In this document: in pieces, positions 9,551 to 17,826 of the stretch
How the letters are laid out: each line of letters begins with the position of its first letter
Position numbering within the stretch: position 1 is the stretch's first letter
From: SKVR01 sp046291875
GTDB taxonomy: Bacteria; Bacteroidota; Bacteroidia; Bacteroidales; UBA7960
Direction: 5' to 3'
Length of the DNA stretch: 64,000 nt
Assembly (NCBI GenBank): GCA_046291875.1
Contig: JBKBSF010000008.1
Coordinates: 1-64,000 of the forward strand
Notes under the pieces: generated by a model
Databases searched by the model: none
What the model saw: the letters and a program-made list of their open reading frames with translations, nothing else
What the model was told of the DNA's origin: nothing
Translations under genes and position numbers: made by a program

Positions 9551-11124
9551 AGGCTCGCAGATTGTAAACGTTCGGTTAATCCTGAGGCGCGCGATACACT
9601 GGTGCTAATACACTTTTCAAGCATCGTGGGGGTGGCCTGCAGCACTACTTTCTTTCTGGCCCGGGTAACGCCTGTATAGAGCAGTTCGCGGGTTAAGAGC
9701 TTTCCTCCTCTTTTCTCGGGCAGCAGTACCACCACATGGTCGAAATCGGAGCCCTGGCTCTTGTGGATGGTCATGGCAAAAACGGTCTCAAAATGACTCA
9801 GATAGCCTGCCGGAATCTTTCTCAGGCCTCCTTCATCAGAAGCAAACCAGGCGTAGAACACATCCGTTTGCGGATCTTTGCGCACAAGGCCTGTATCGCC
9901 ATTGTATACGTTCAGTTCCCGGTTGTTTTGGGTGATAAGTATAGGTTGGTTGTGGTAAAAGCCGGGTTTTGGGCTGAACAGGGAAGGGTCGTTTACTTTC
10001 GCCTTCAGATAAGCTTCAATCTTCTTATTGGTTTCTTTCACACTGCGGTCATGCTCGCGGGTCACGCACAAAAATCTGATATCATCCAGGGCCTTTAGCG
10101 CTCCTTCAATGCTGTCCTGATAAACATAATTCAGATACAACGCTGCATGCTCATTAAAGAGCGCCTCATGGTATGCGGTATCGATCACCACCTGCTCATT
10201 GGGCGAGAGACTCTGCACATAAGCTGCATCGCCGCCAATGATCTTTTCGCTCAAAGCAATGATTTGCGGATAATCCTTTGCTCTCCAGTTTTTGGTCTTT
10301 ACTTCAATTCTGTCTTTAAGCAGACTGCAATCCTTTGCCCTGCAGATATCTCCAAACACCGATCCTGCTTCCACCGAGGCCAGCTGATCCTTATCGCCGA
10401 GGAGAAACAGCTGGGTATGGTCGCCTGTGGCATCCAGCAGTTTGGCCATCAAAGGGCCATCGATCATGGAAGCTTCGTCCACCACCAGCACATCAAAGGG
10501 GAGAGGATGCTCCCTGTGGTATCTGAAAAATACACTGTTGTGCTGGTAGCCCAGCAGGCCATGCAATGTCCGGGCTTTTTGTGATCTGAGTTTTTGCCGC
10601 AATTCATCACTAAGGTTGTTGTCCTGAGCAAATTTCCTGATGGATTCATTCAAACGTGCCGCAGCCTTGCCTGTGGGGGCCGCCATAGCCACCTTCAGTG
10701 CCGGATTCTGTTCATATTGTCTCACAAGCTCCTGGGCCACGCCATAGGTCTTTCCTGTTCCGGGCCCACCGGTGATGATACGGAAATGGTTTCCGGGTTT
10801 CGCGATCTGCTCCAGGATGAGGGTCTCGTAATGAAAATACCGTTGCAGGTAAACCCTGCTACCATATACCATAAAGGGTTTTAGCACAGCCGGATGCATG
10901 GCCACAAATCGCCCCTCCTGCATCTGCTTCCTGAAATCCGCTGCATTCTTCCAGAAAGGGTTCTTCTGCTCAGCACTCTCCACATTACCCATTGTGGAGA
11001 GATATTCTCCGGTATCCAGGCAGATGCTCCCTTCCTCAAGTGCTGTGGAAACAGCATAGGCCAGGGCTTCAACGCCTGTAAAGTATTCCGCAAAAACACG
11101 ATGCACGTCAATGGTATGTTGCAT
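9547..11124 (-). CDS. recD: RecBCD enzyme subunit RecD (5'-3' helicase)
   Basis: RecD is the 5'-3' superfamily 1B motor of RecBCD. The 525-residue protein has Walker A TGGPGTGKT at 118-126, the DEAS box (VVDEASMIDGPLMAKLL) near 215 and LGDKDQLASVEAGSVFGDIC just after it. A UvrD_C_2-type motif (FAMTIHKSQGSDFDHVV) lies near 455 and TGVTRARKKVVL near 490. E. coli RecD is 608 aa; the length and short N-terminal domain here fit RecD of RecBCD better than the longer stand-alone RecD2. It is the first gene of the operon and overlaps recC by 4 bp, which supports a real three-subunit complex. A 15-bp inverted repeat lies 50 bp upstream. No good TAnnTTTG promoter was found. Confidence 0.93.
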   Translation of the reverse strand: MQHTIDVHRVFAEYFTGVEALAYAVSTALEEGSICLDTGEYLSTMGNVESAEQKNPFWKNAADFRKQMQEGRFVAMHPAVLKPFMVYGSRVYLQRYFHYETLILEQIAKPGNHFRIITGGPGTGKTYGVAQELVRQYEQNPALKVAMAAPTGKAAARLNESIRKFAQDNNLSDELRQKLRSQKARTLHGLLGYQHNSVFFRYHREHPLPFDVLVVDEASMIDGPLMAKLLDATGDHTQLFLLGDKDQLASVEAGSVFGDICRAKDCSLLKDRIEVKTKNWRAKDYPQIIALSEKIIGGDAAYVQSLSPNEQVVIDTAYHEALFNEHAALYLNYVYQDSIEGALKALDDIRFLCVTREHDRSVKETNKKIEAYLKAKVNDPSLFSPKPGFYHNQPILITQNNRELNVYNGDTGLVRKDPQTDVFYAWFASDEGGLRKIPAGYLSHFETVFAMTIHKSQGSDFDHVVVLLPEKRGGKLLTRELLYTGVTRARKKVVLQATPTMLEKCISTSVSRASGLTERLQSASL

Positions 11125-11173
11125 AAAAACAGTTTTAAGTTATTTTCCCCCTTAAAAAATCCTTTTCACAACA

Positions 11174-11188
11174 GTGTAAATCTTACAC
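11174..11188. promoter_or_regulatory. Inverted repeat upstream of recDCB
   Basis: GTGTAA-ATC-TTACAC is a perfect 6-bp dyad with a 3-bp centre, 50 bp upstream of the recD ATG. It has the size of an operator half-site pair. No regulator is known for it, so the role is inferred from position only. Confidence 0.3.
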
Positions 11189-11233
11189 CAGGTATAGAAA
11201 TTGTTCTGGCTTTGCCGCTGCAATGCCATCCAT

Positions 11234-11620
11234 CTATCTGAGCATAAATTTTTCTTTTACAGTACTTTTCGGATCAGGATAGAAATCCACATACAGCCTT
11301 TCCGGAACACATGGCCTGGATAATCTGACAGAGAAGACAATATCCACCCGCTGGTTCATCTTTTCTCCATTGTATTCAGGCAACCAGTATACGCCATGAT
11401 ATCCGGCTTCCACAGAAAGCAAAATCAGCTCACCACTTCCGGGAAACGGTTCCAGGGAATATTCCATCTCTGCGTAAACTACCGTTTCATCACAGCACCT
11501 ATCAAACAAAAGACTTACACCCTCAATACTTTCAATATCGGGTAATCCCCAACCCAGATCAGCAATAAGCCAATCCCATTCCCCTGATTCGGTCCGCTTA
11601 AAATACAACTTTTTGCGCAT
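11234..11620 (-). CDS. Small uncharacterised cytoplasmic protein (DUF6717-like?)
   Basis: This 128-residue protein begins MRKKLYFKRTESGEWDWL. The longer reading frame to 11650 would need a GTG start with an unlikely MVFVSLNLTI extension, so the ATG at 11618-11620 is chosen. It has no signal peptide, membrane segment or known catalytic motif. It contains an acidic SIEGVSLLFD segment and a YHGVYWLPEYNGEKMNQRVD segment. The overall pattern (KLYF near the start, an acidic EG..LLD element, Y..PEYNG..MNQ..W-type strand, PE.LYVDF at the end) reminds me of the small DUF6717 proteins. That assignment is from memory and uncertain. It stands alone between recD and the next minus-strand gene; function unknown. 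Confidence 0.7.
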   Translation of the reverse strand: MRKKLYFKRTESGEWDWLIADLGWGLPDIESIEGVSLLFDRCCDETVVYAEMEYSLEPFPGSGELILLSVEAGYHGVYWLPEYNGEKMNQRVDIVFSVRLSRPCVPERLYVDFYPDPKSTVKEKFMLR

Positions 11621-11820
11621 GATTGTCAAGTTAAGTGAAACAAAAACCACAATCCTTTACCAATACATCTCCTGCAACCAAAAGTACTAACCCTGAGCGA
11701 CAACGAGCGTCGCAGGCAAGTATTTTCCCAGGAAACGGCGAAGGTAGATATTACCTGTGAACTGTATGTTCACAGCTTACCATTGGCATACCCCTACCGC
11801 AAGGGGGTTGGTTGGGCATC

Positions 11821-11858
11821 AAAAAAAAACGGGGCTGTCTTCAGAAAAAGACAACCCC
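11821..11858 (-). terminator. Rho-independent terminator of the 11895-12455 gene
   Basis: Read on the minus strand, GGGGTTGTCTT, a short loop and AAGACAGCCCC (11858-11831, one G-U pair) are followed by G and nine T (11829-11821). It lies 36 bp past the stop codon of the uncharacterised gene. Confidence 0.88.
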
Positions 11859-11894
11859 TGAAATCTGGGCAGGATTGAGGTTACAGCACCTCCA

Positions 11895-12455
11895 TCACCG
11901 GCACACAAACCTGATGTCGAACTCGGTGTAGGAGTCGCCATTGATGAAGGAGCGGGGGATGTTGATTTCGATATCCTGACACCCGGAGATCTCCAGGGCT
12001 TTCTCCATCCAGCCTGCAAAGCGGTTATCAATCACAGGGCTGGGCTTGGGGAATTTGGTAATATGGAGTTTTACATGATCTTTGCCTTTGCTTACCACCT
12101 GCAGCTCTGATGGTTCATAGTAGGCTTGCAGCACACGGCCTGCCCGGTCGATGATATGTCCGGGCGAGGAGAATTTCACATAAATCTTATAGATCCCCTT
12201 CAAGGCCGCTTCGGCACTGTAGCGCCAACATTCCCAGGCTCCGCGGGTGGGGTGGTTGTAGCATACCTCCGACATGATGCGTGTGGGTTCAATAATGGCC
12301 TCTTCCACAGAGTACCAGTCTGAGGCTTTTACTCCATTGTTAAAAATATGCCTTGATTTTTCAGGCAATTGTCCCAACCAGGTTACAAACTTGTCTGCAT
12401 GTTGCGCCTGGATAAACTCCGGAATGGTTTTTACGGCTGTCCCTTTTACTTTCAT
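11895..12455 (-). CDS. Uncharacterised protein, possible DUF2378/V4R-like domain
   Basis: This is a 186-residue soluble protein with no signal peptide. The second half has the pattern ALKGIYKIYVKFSSPGHII, AGRVLQAYYEPSEL, ITKFPKPSPVIDNRFAGWME and EISGCQDIEI. This resembles small bacterial proteins around the DUF2378 (Myxococcus-type) and haem-NO-binding or V4R-like folds: a helix, a YY.P turn, a hydrophobic strand and a GW.E.AL..G helix. I have no alignment to support it, so the family is tentative. No haem-ligand histidine could be assigned. It is monocistronic, with its own promoter at 12574-12605 and a strong terminator downstream. A sensory or ligand-binding role is possible but unproven. 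Confidence 0.72.
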   Translation of the reverse strand: MKVKGTAVKTIPEFIQAQHADKFVTWLGQLPEKSRHIFNNGVKASDWYSVEEAIIEPTRIMSEVCYNHPTRGAWECWRYSAEAALKGIYKIYVKFSSPGHIIDRAGRVLQAYYEPSELQVVSKGKDHVKLHITKFPKPSPVIDNRFAGWMEKALEISGCQDIEINIPRSFINGDSYTEFDIRFVCR

Positions 12456-12573
12456 TTCCTTGCTTCTTTTTTTTAATGATCATTTACACCCTCCCAGGAT
12501 AAATTTTTTAGATTTACACCCCCAGCAAAGACTTCAGGATCGTGTTTAAAATACATGATTAAATTTCCGGAGC

Positions 12574-12605
12574 CAAAGATAGAAGCAATTTCGAAGCAAA
12601 TACAA
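12574..12605 (-). promoter_or_regulatory. Bacteroidota-type promoter of the 11895-12455 gene
   Basis: On the minus strand the -7 element is TATCTTTG (12581-12574), matching TAnnTTTG. A TTG at 12605-12603 lies 21 nt upstream. The predicted start is about 110 nt before the ATG. Confidence 0.6.
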
Positions 12606-12683
12606 TTTATTTATCAACGAAATTATTAACAACACCGCTCAAACAAATCTTTTTGCCAACAAACACCTGCCACAGAAAGCTGT

Positions 12684-13520
12684 TTACTCCTGATCCAGCA
12701 CCAAAAACCCGTCGCGGGTTCGGCTGCGGGTTATCTGGCCGGTACGGGGGTCGTAGCGGAAATGAGCGGGTCTGCCCAGCAGGGGCCGGGCATGTTGCTG
12801 CACATGGCTATTGAGAAGAAACTCGAAAATATAGCGTGCGTTCATCTGTCCAGCCTGGCGTTGCAGGTTATACACATCATTCAGATCAAGCACATCGGCG
12901 GTGTATTCATAGATTACATCGCCAATAAACGGCCGGTAGCGGAAGCGCCCTTCCACAATGTCGGAGGTAAAGAAATTGGAAAACAAAACCTGCATGGAGG
13001 GTTCGGCAGCATGGTCGTCTACCTTCACCATTTCAAACCATGTGTTGCGGGCTACCTGGTTGAGCAGAAACGCCTGCCGGTAAACGATGGTATCGATAAG
13101 CGCCCTTTCCACAAAAGGCTCTTCGTACTCCTTGATCTCGGTCTGAGCAATGGTAAAGATGTATCTTTCGCCTGAAAGACCAAGGAATACATCAAAATTT
13201 TCGGGGGTATACACCCGAACAGGATATCGTCGCAAAGTATTGATAAGGGAAGAAAAGAAGATCTCGTCGGCACGTTCAAGATCCAGGTCTTTCAGAAAGA
13301 AACTCTCTTCAGTAGCACCAGGTTCGTCAAACTGTGCGCCGGGGTTTTGCGCATCGAAAGGATAGAAGTATTGATAAGAGAACGATGGCGGAACAATCAT
13401 TACAGCGATGGGGTCGGGTTGTGCCACAAAGCTTCTTGCAGCTCTTTTACCCGGAGCACAGGAGGCAAGCAGCAACACCCAGAGAAAGAAAATATACAGA
13501 AGGGGTCTTCTCATATCCAT
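12684..13520 (-). CDS. Uncharacterised lipoprotein
   Basis: This is a 278-residue protein with a lipoprotein signal peptide: MDMRRP, a hydrophobic stretch and the lipobox LLASC at about residues 17-21. It is therefore expected to be anchored in the inner or outer membrane, facing the periplasm. The mature part has no motif I recognise. It contains mixed alpha/beta segments such as FYPFDAQNPG, LINTLRRYPVRVYTPENFDVF and an YIFTIAQTEI strand, ending in a short polar tail. The frame is open three bases upstream with TTG, but ATG at 13518-13520 (or 13512-13514) is preferred because the -7 element at 13543-13550 leaves a short leader. The fprA gene upstream is separated from it by a terminator, so it is its own transcription unit. 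Confidence 0.85.
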   Translation of the reverse strand: MDMRRPLLYIFFLWVLLLASCAPGKRAARSFVAQPDPIAVMIVPPSFSYQYFYPFDAQNPGAQFDEPGATEESFFLKDLDLERADEIFFSSLINTLRRYPVRVYTPENFDVFLGLSGERYIFTIAQTEIKEYEEPFVERALIDTIVYRQAFLLNQVARNTWFEMVKVDDHAAEPSMQVLFSNFFTSDIVEGRFRYRPFIGDVIYEYTADVLDLNDVYNLQRQAGQMNARYIFEFLLNSHVQQHARPLLGRPAHFRYDPRTGQITRSRTRDGFLVLDQE

Positions 13521-13542
13521 CAAAGTAATATAAAACCAACGT

Positions 13543-13550
13543 CAAAGATA
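13543..13550 (-). promoter_or_regulatory. -7 element of the lipoprotein gene
   Basis: TATCTTTG on the minus strand, matching TAnnTTTG, ends 22 nt before the chosen ATG. No convincing -33 TTTG was found at the right distance. Confidence 0.5.
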
Positions 13551-13586
13551 CACTTTTTGTTTTGCAGCTCCCGGTTATAAAACATT

Positions 13587-13629
13587 AAAGCTGCATTGCC
13601 GGAGGTATCTTTCCGGCCCATGCAGCTTT
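13587..13629 (-). terminator. Hairpin terminator after the flavodiiron gene
   Basis: AAAGCTGCA (13587-13595) pairs with TGCAGCTTT (13621-13629), with an inner CCGG-rich stem. It lies 24 bp after the fprA stop and before the lipoprotein promoter. The T-tract is short and interrupted, so strength is uncertain. Confidence 0.65.
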
Positions 13630-13652
13630 ATAAAATTGCCAAAGGGTTGAAG

Positions 13653-14870
13653 CTAGTTGGCAAGAAGCTTTTCGGCGATCTGTTTGCCGTATTCATATGC
13701 CTGGGTGTACTCGTTGTCGTGGGGTGTGAATTTCACAAACACACCTTCTCCCACCACATTAAGCTTCAGGTTGGTCAGGTTCGAATTGATCAGCCTGGTA
13801 GCTTCGCCGCTCCATCCGTAAGAGCCAAAAGCACCGGCCACCTTACCTTTGTCGCGAATGGGGCTGATAACGGCAAACATACGATAGATAGGCAGCAGGA
13901 TATTCTGGTTGATGGTGGGGCAACCCACGATAATACCTTTGCTTTTGGCCACTCTTTCGTCGATATCGCCAAGGGCCATGGTTTCTATGTCGGCCACCTC
14001 TACTTCAAAATCGCCTGCAGAGCGGATTCCTTCTGCAATTTTCTCTGCCAGCATGCCCGTATTCTGATAAGCCGATACGTAAGGGATGAACACATGGGTT
14101 TTCTCGGGTTCCTCCAGCGCCTGGCGGGCATACTGTTCAGAAACATCCACCCACTTTTTCCACTGGGTGAGCAACAGGGGGCCATGGCCCGTAAGAATAC
14201 CATTGAGCTCCAGCTGGCGCACCTTTTCGATGGCCTTGAGCATAAACTTGCTGAAAGGCTTCAGGATCACATCAAAATAGTATTTGAAGGCATCGTCGAA
14301 CTCGCCCACCTGGTCGTCGTACATCTTATGGTGGCAGTAGTGGCAGCCAAAGGAGTCGCACGTAAAGAGGTATTTGTCCTCTTCCAGGTAGGTATACATG
14401 CTATCGGGCCAGTGCAGGTTGGGAGCCGAAATAAAGCGCAGGGTTTTGTTGCCCAGATCGAGCGTATCGCCATCTTTGGCAACGATATGCTTAAAGGAGC
14501 GACCGAGAAAATCCTGCAGGTAGCTGATGGCAATACGGCTGGCTACCACGGTGGCATTGGGAGCCACCTCCAGCAGGTTGGCCAGGTTGCCGCTGTGATC
14601 GGGCTCGGTGTGGTTCAGGATGATGTATTCGATCTCCGAAGGATCGCAAACCTGTTTGATCTTGGCCAGGTAGGCATCCCAGAATTTGAGTTTGCTGGTT
14701 TCCACGATGGCCTTTTTCTCAGCATTGATAAAATAGCTGTTGTAAGTGGTACCAAATTCGGTTTCCATTACTACATCGAAGGTTACGATGTCGTAATCAA
14801 GGATACCAATCCATTTCACATCGGCATTGATATCCAGAACCTGTGTGTCGGGAACTTTAGGGTCTCTCAT
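13653..14870 (-). CDS. fprA: Flavodiiron protein (A-type flavoprotein, O2/NO reductase)
   Basis: Flavodiiron proteins reduce O2 to water or NO to N2O in the cytoplasm of anaerobes. The 405-residue product has the two expected domains. The N-terminal metallo-beta-lactamase domain carries the full diiron ligand set: H87-x-E89-x-D91-H92, then H153, D172 and H229. The C-terminal flavodoxin domain runs from about 257, with TGMLAEKIAEGI and GCPTINQN. There is no rubredoxin or extra C-terminal module, so this is a class A enzyme that needs an external electron donor. The gene starts 23 bp after parC, with no promoter or terminator visible between them, so co-transcription with parC is possible. O2 versus NO preference cannot be read from the sequence. 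Confidence 0.95.
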   Translation of the reverse strand: MRDPKVPDTQVLDINADVKWIGILDYDIVTFDVVMETEFGTTYNSYFINAEKKAIVETSKLKFWDAYLAKIKQVCDPSEIEYIILNHTEPDHSGNLANLLEVAPNATVVASRIAISYLQDFLGRSFKHIVAKDGDTLDLGNKTLRFISAPNLHWPDSMYTYLEEDKYLFTCDSFGCHYCHHKMYDDQVGEFDDAFKYYFDVILKPFSKFMLKAIEKVRQLELNGILTGHGPLLLTQWKKWVDVSEQYARQALEEPEKTHVFIPYVSAYQNTGMLAEKIAEGIRSAGDFEVEVADIETMALGDIDERVAKSKGIIVGCPTINQNILLPIYRMFAVISPIRDKGKVAGAFGSYGWSGEATRLINSNLTNLKLNVVGEGVFVKFTPHDNEYTQAYEYGKQIAEKLLAN

Positions 14871-14893
14871 TTTTTATAAGGGTTTTTGTTGAA

Positions 14894-17581
14894 TTAATCA
14901 AAATCAAGGGTAATCTGCCTGGCATCAATATCCTCATCGAACCCTTCATCTTTAATGACAGCAGATTTGGGAGCAGGCTTACCGTTGCCGGTACTCTCCT
15001 CCACCGGCTCAGCTATGTCGTCACCCTCCAGAGGTTCGTCGGCCACCAGGGGCTCGAGCCATTCTACCGACTCCACATCGTAGGTCGACAGTCGTTTTCC
15101 TTTGGCCTTGTAGCCTTTCACCCCGATGAAATCGTGCACGGCAATCTCCTCCTCATTTTTGAGCTTCTTACCCCCCGGCACCAGGTTTACTTTCAGCATG
15201 GGGTAGGTTGCCACAGAGATGGAGATCAGCCTGCTATCGGGATGATCGCCAATTAAACCCGAAAACTTATCGGAAAGTTCAGGCTGGAACCGTTTGATAT
15301 AATGGTGCCCTGCTTCGGCATCGAAATACACCACGGTGATAATACGGTTGGGGTTGAATTTCTCAATGAGCAGGGGCTTGGCTTCAAAATGGAGCGACAG
15401 TTCGAAACCTGAAGTCCGGAAGGTTCCGTTTTTAAAAACAGAAAGAATCTTGTCGTCACCCTTGAAGGCACCAATGTATTTACCACGTTTGTCCACATTG
15501 AGGCGCAGCACATTCTCATCGAACCACAGATTGAGCGCACTCAGGGTAGAAACGCCCTGATCTTTGAGTACGATCTTGCGTACCTGGTGTTTGGTGAGCA
15601 TGTTGCCGGCAGCACTGCGCCCTTTGATGGCCAGCTCGCTGAAATCCAGATCAAACAACGGCTTCTTGAGTTTGGGTTTGTGGCGCAGATGCACGGCCAC
15701 TACCTCGGCCTCACCATTGGGATTCGCAGTAAAATACAGCACCTTAGAACCTTTGGTGCCCTTGGTAAGATCGTATTCCTTATCGCGGGTAACCCCTTTT
15801 ACATAAAACCGCTTCATATAGGCTGCACCCCTCGGTCCATCCTGGTAAATCATATTGTAGGTGGTGCGCTCGTCGTTCTTTTCAAATACGGCAATATGCA
15901 CAATATCTTTCCCCACAAAAGACTTGTCGGAGACTTTGGTAACCAGGAAAGTACCATCGCCTCTGAACACGATGATGTCGTCGATATCGGAGCAATCGCA
16001 CACGTATTCGTCCTTTTTGAGGGCTGTACCGGCAAAGCCTTCCTCGCGGTTCACATAGAGTTTTTCGTTGGCTACGGCAACACGCGTTGCCTCAATATTT
16101 TCGAACGAGCGGATCTCGGTCTTGCGTTCGCGCCCTTTGGCATATTTCTCCCGTATCTTCTCATACCATGCTATGGCGTAGTCTATCAGGGCATTAAGAT
16201 GTTTGTTTACCGTTTCCAGTTTATCCTCAAGGCCGCGCATAATCTCATCGGCTTTGAAGGTGTCGAAACGTGATATACGCTTGATCTTGATCTCGGTAAG
16301 GCGGATGATGTCATCCTGGGTGATCTGGCGGTAAAACTGGGGTTTGAACGGCTCCAGACCCTTATCGATGGTCTGCAGCACCGCCTCCCATGTTTCGCAC
16401 TCTTCGATATCGCGGTAGATACGGTTTTCGATGAAGATCTTTTCCAGACTGGAGAACAGCAACTGTTCGAGCAATTCGTGCTTTTCAATTTCAAGCTCTC
16501 TGCGCAGCAGCTCAACGGTATTGTCTACAGAAACCTTAAGGATCTCGGATACGCCGATAAACCGGGGTTTATTTTTTTCAATGATGCAGCAGTTGGGCGA
16601 AATACTTATTTCGCAGTCGGTAAAAGCATAGAGCGCATCAATGGCCTGGTCGGGAGAGATGTTGGGTGCCAGGTGCACCAGAATCTCTACGTTCTGGGCT
16701 GTATTGTCTTCGATCTTGCGCACCTTGATCTTTCCTTTGTCGTTGGCATTTACAATGCTGTCCATAAGGCTTGAGGTGGTGGTACCAAAGGGTATCTCGG
16801 TAATGACAAGTGTTTTCTTATCCTGGATACTGATTTTGGCACGCACGCGCACTTTCCCTCCCCGCAAACCATCGTTGTAGCGCGAAAAATCGGCCTGCCC
16901 CCCGGTAATAAAATCCGGAAGGATCTCAAAATCCTCGCCCCTCAGGTAAGCGATGGAAGCATTGATGAGTTCAACAAAGTTGTGGGGAAGAATTTTGGAA
17001 GCCAGCCCTACGGCAATACCTTCCACCCCCTGTGCCAGCAACAGCGGAAACTTTACCGGCAGGTTGATGGGTTCTTTGTTTCGTCCGTCGTAGGAGCTTT
17101 TCCAGTAGGTAGTTTTGGGGTTGAAAACCACATCAAGGGCAAATTTCGACAACCTTGCCTCAATGTAACGTGGGGCCGCCGAGCTGTCGCCCGTATAGAT
17201 ATTACCCCAGTTTCCCTGGGTGTCGATGAGCAGATCTTTTTGTCCCAGCTGCACCAGGGCATCGCCGATGGCAGCATCGCCATGGGGGTGATACTTCATG
17301 GTATGCCCGATGATGTTGGCAACCTTGTTGTAGCGCCCATCGTCGAGATCTTTCATGGAGTGCAGAATTCTGCGCTGCACAGGCTTGAGGCCATCCAGTA
17401 TTTCAGGCACAGCCCTTTCCAGGATTACATAGGAGGCATAATCGAGAAACCAGTCCTCGTACATGCCCGATATTTTGGTAACCCTGTCGGCAGGCTCCAC
17501 CTCATGACCATCGCCAGTGGAAAATCCCTCCCGGGGTTCTTGTGGGTCTTGATCAGGCAGTTGATGGGTATTTTCGTCCAT
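14894..17581 (-). CDS. parC: DNA topoisomerase IV subunit A
   Basis: The breakage-reunion subunit of a type IIA topoisomerase, acting in chromosome decatenation. The 895-residue product has the winged-helix active-site region with PRYIE (catalytic Tyr139) and the upstream YHPHGDAAIGD quinolone-region motif. The C-terminal beta-pinwheel is followed by an acidic tail rich in Glu and Asp. It lacks a clear GyrA box (QRRGGKG), so ParC is preferred over GyrA. At the position equivalent to E. coli GyrA Ser83 there is Ala103, and Asp107 corresponds to Asp87. ParE is not adjacent on either side, although in many genomes the two genes are neighbours. A -7 element TACCTTTG lies about 110 bp upstream; fprA follows 23 bp downstream. 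Confidence 0.93.
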   Translation of the reverse strand: MDENTHQLPDQDPQEPREGFSTGDGHEVEPADRVTKISGMYEDWFLDYASYVILERAVPEILDGLKPVQRRILHSMKDLDDGRYNKVANIIGHTMKYHPHGDAAIGDALVQLGQKDLLIDTQGNWGNIYTGDSSAAPRYIEARLSKFALDVVFNPKTTYWKSSYDGRNKEPINLPVKFPLLLAQGVEGIAVGLASKILPHNFVELINASIAYLRGEDFEILPDFITGGQADFSRYNDGLRGGKVRVRAKISIQDKKTLVITEIPFGTTTSSLMDSIVNANDKGKIKVRKIEDNTAQNVEILVHLAPNISPDQAIDALYAFTDCEISISPNCCIIEKNKPRFIGVSEILKVSVDNTVELLRRELEIEKHELLEQLLFSSLEKIFIENRIYRDIEECETWEAVLQTIDKGLEPFKPQFYRQITQDDIIRLTEIKIKRISRFDTFKADEIMRGLEDKLETVNKHLNALIDYAIAWYEKIREKYAKGRERKTEIRSFENIEATRVAVANEKLYVNREEGFAGTALKKDEYVCDCSDIDDIIVFRGDGTFLVTKVSDKSFVGKDIVHIAVFEKNDERTTYNMIYQDGPRGAAYMKRFYVKGVTRDKEYDLTKGTKGSKVLYFTANPNGEAEVVAVHLRHKPKLKKPLFDLDFSELAIKGRSAAGNMLTKHQVRKIVLKDQGVSTLSALNLWFDENVLRLNVDKRGKYIGAFKGDDKILSVFKNGTFRTSGFELSLHFEAKPLLIEKFNPNRIITVVYFDAEAGHHYIKRFQPELSDKFSGLIGDHPDSRLISISVATYPMLKVNLVPGGKKLKNEEEIAVHDFIGVKGYKAKGKRLSTYDVESVEWLEPLVADEPLEGDDIAEPVEESTGNGKPAPKSAVIKDEGFDEDIDARQITLDFD

Positions 17582-17689
17582 TTAGTTAATTTCAGCTTTT
17601 TTCGGGGTTCATCTCAATGATCCGGATCAGGTACTGTGCTTTGGGCTTGAAACAAAGGCAGGAAAAGCATTGCCGGATAAAAAGTGCTG

Positions 17690-17697
17690 CAAAGGTA
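17690..17697 (-). promoter_or_regulatory. -7 element upstream of parC
   Basis: TACCTTTG on the minus strand matches TAnnTTTG, about 110 nt before the parC ATG. No clear -33 element was found. Confidence 0.45.
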
Positions 17698-17826
17698 AAA
17701 ATTTTTTACGGGAGAGGCAGGCCGTTTTCATTCCGTGAACAGGAAAGTTGTTAACAGGTAGTATGGTCCGCCAAGCTCTTGATGTTTGCTGCAAAAGACC
17801 GGCACGGGCACTTATCGGCTCTGTTG

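Noticed and set aside
13596..14879. 427-codon plus-strand frame
   Set aside because: Antisense shadow of the flavodiiron gene with its complete diiron ligand set.
16940..17300. Ala at the quinolone-resistance position of ParC as an acquired mutation
   Set aside because: Ala at this position appears common in Bacteroidota ParC from memory, so it is more likely ancestral than selected.
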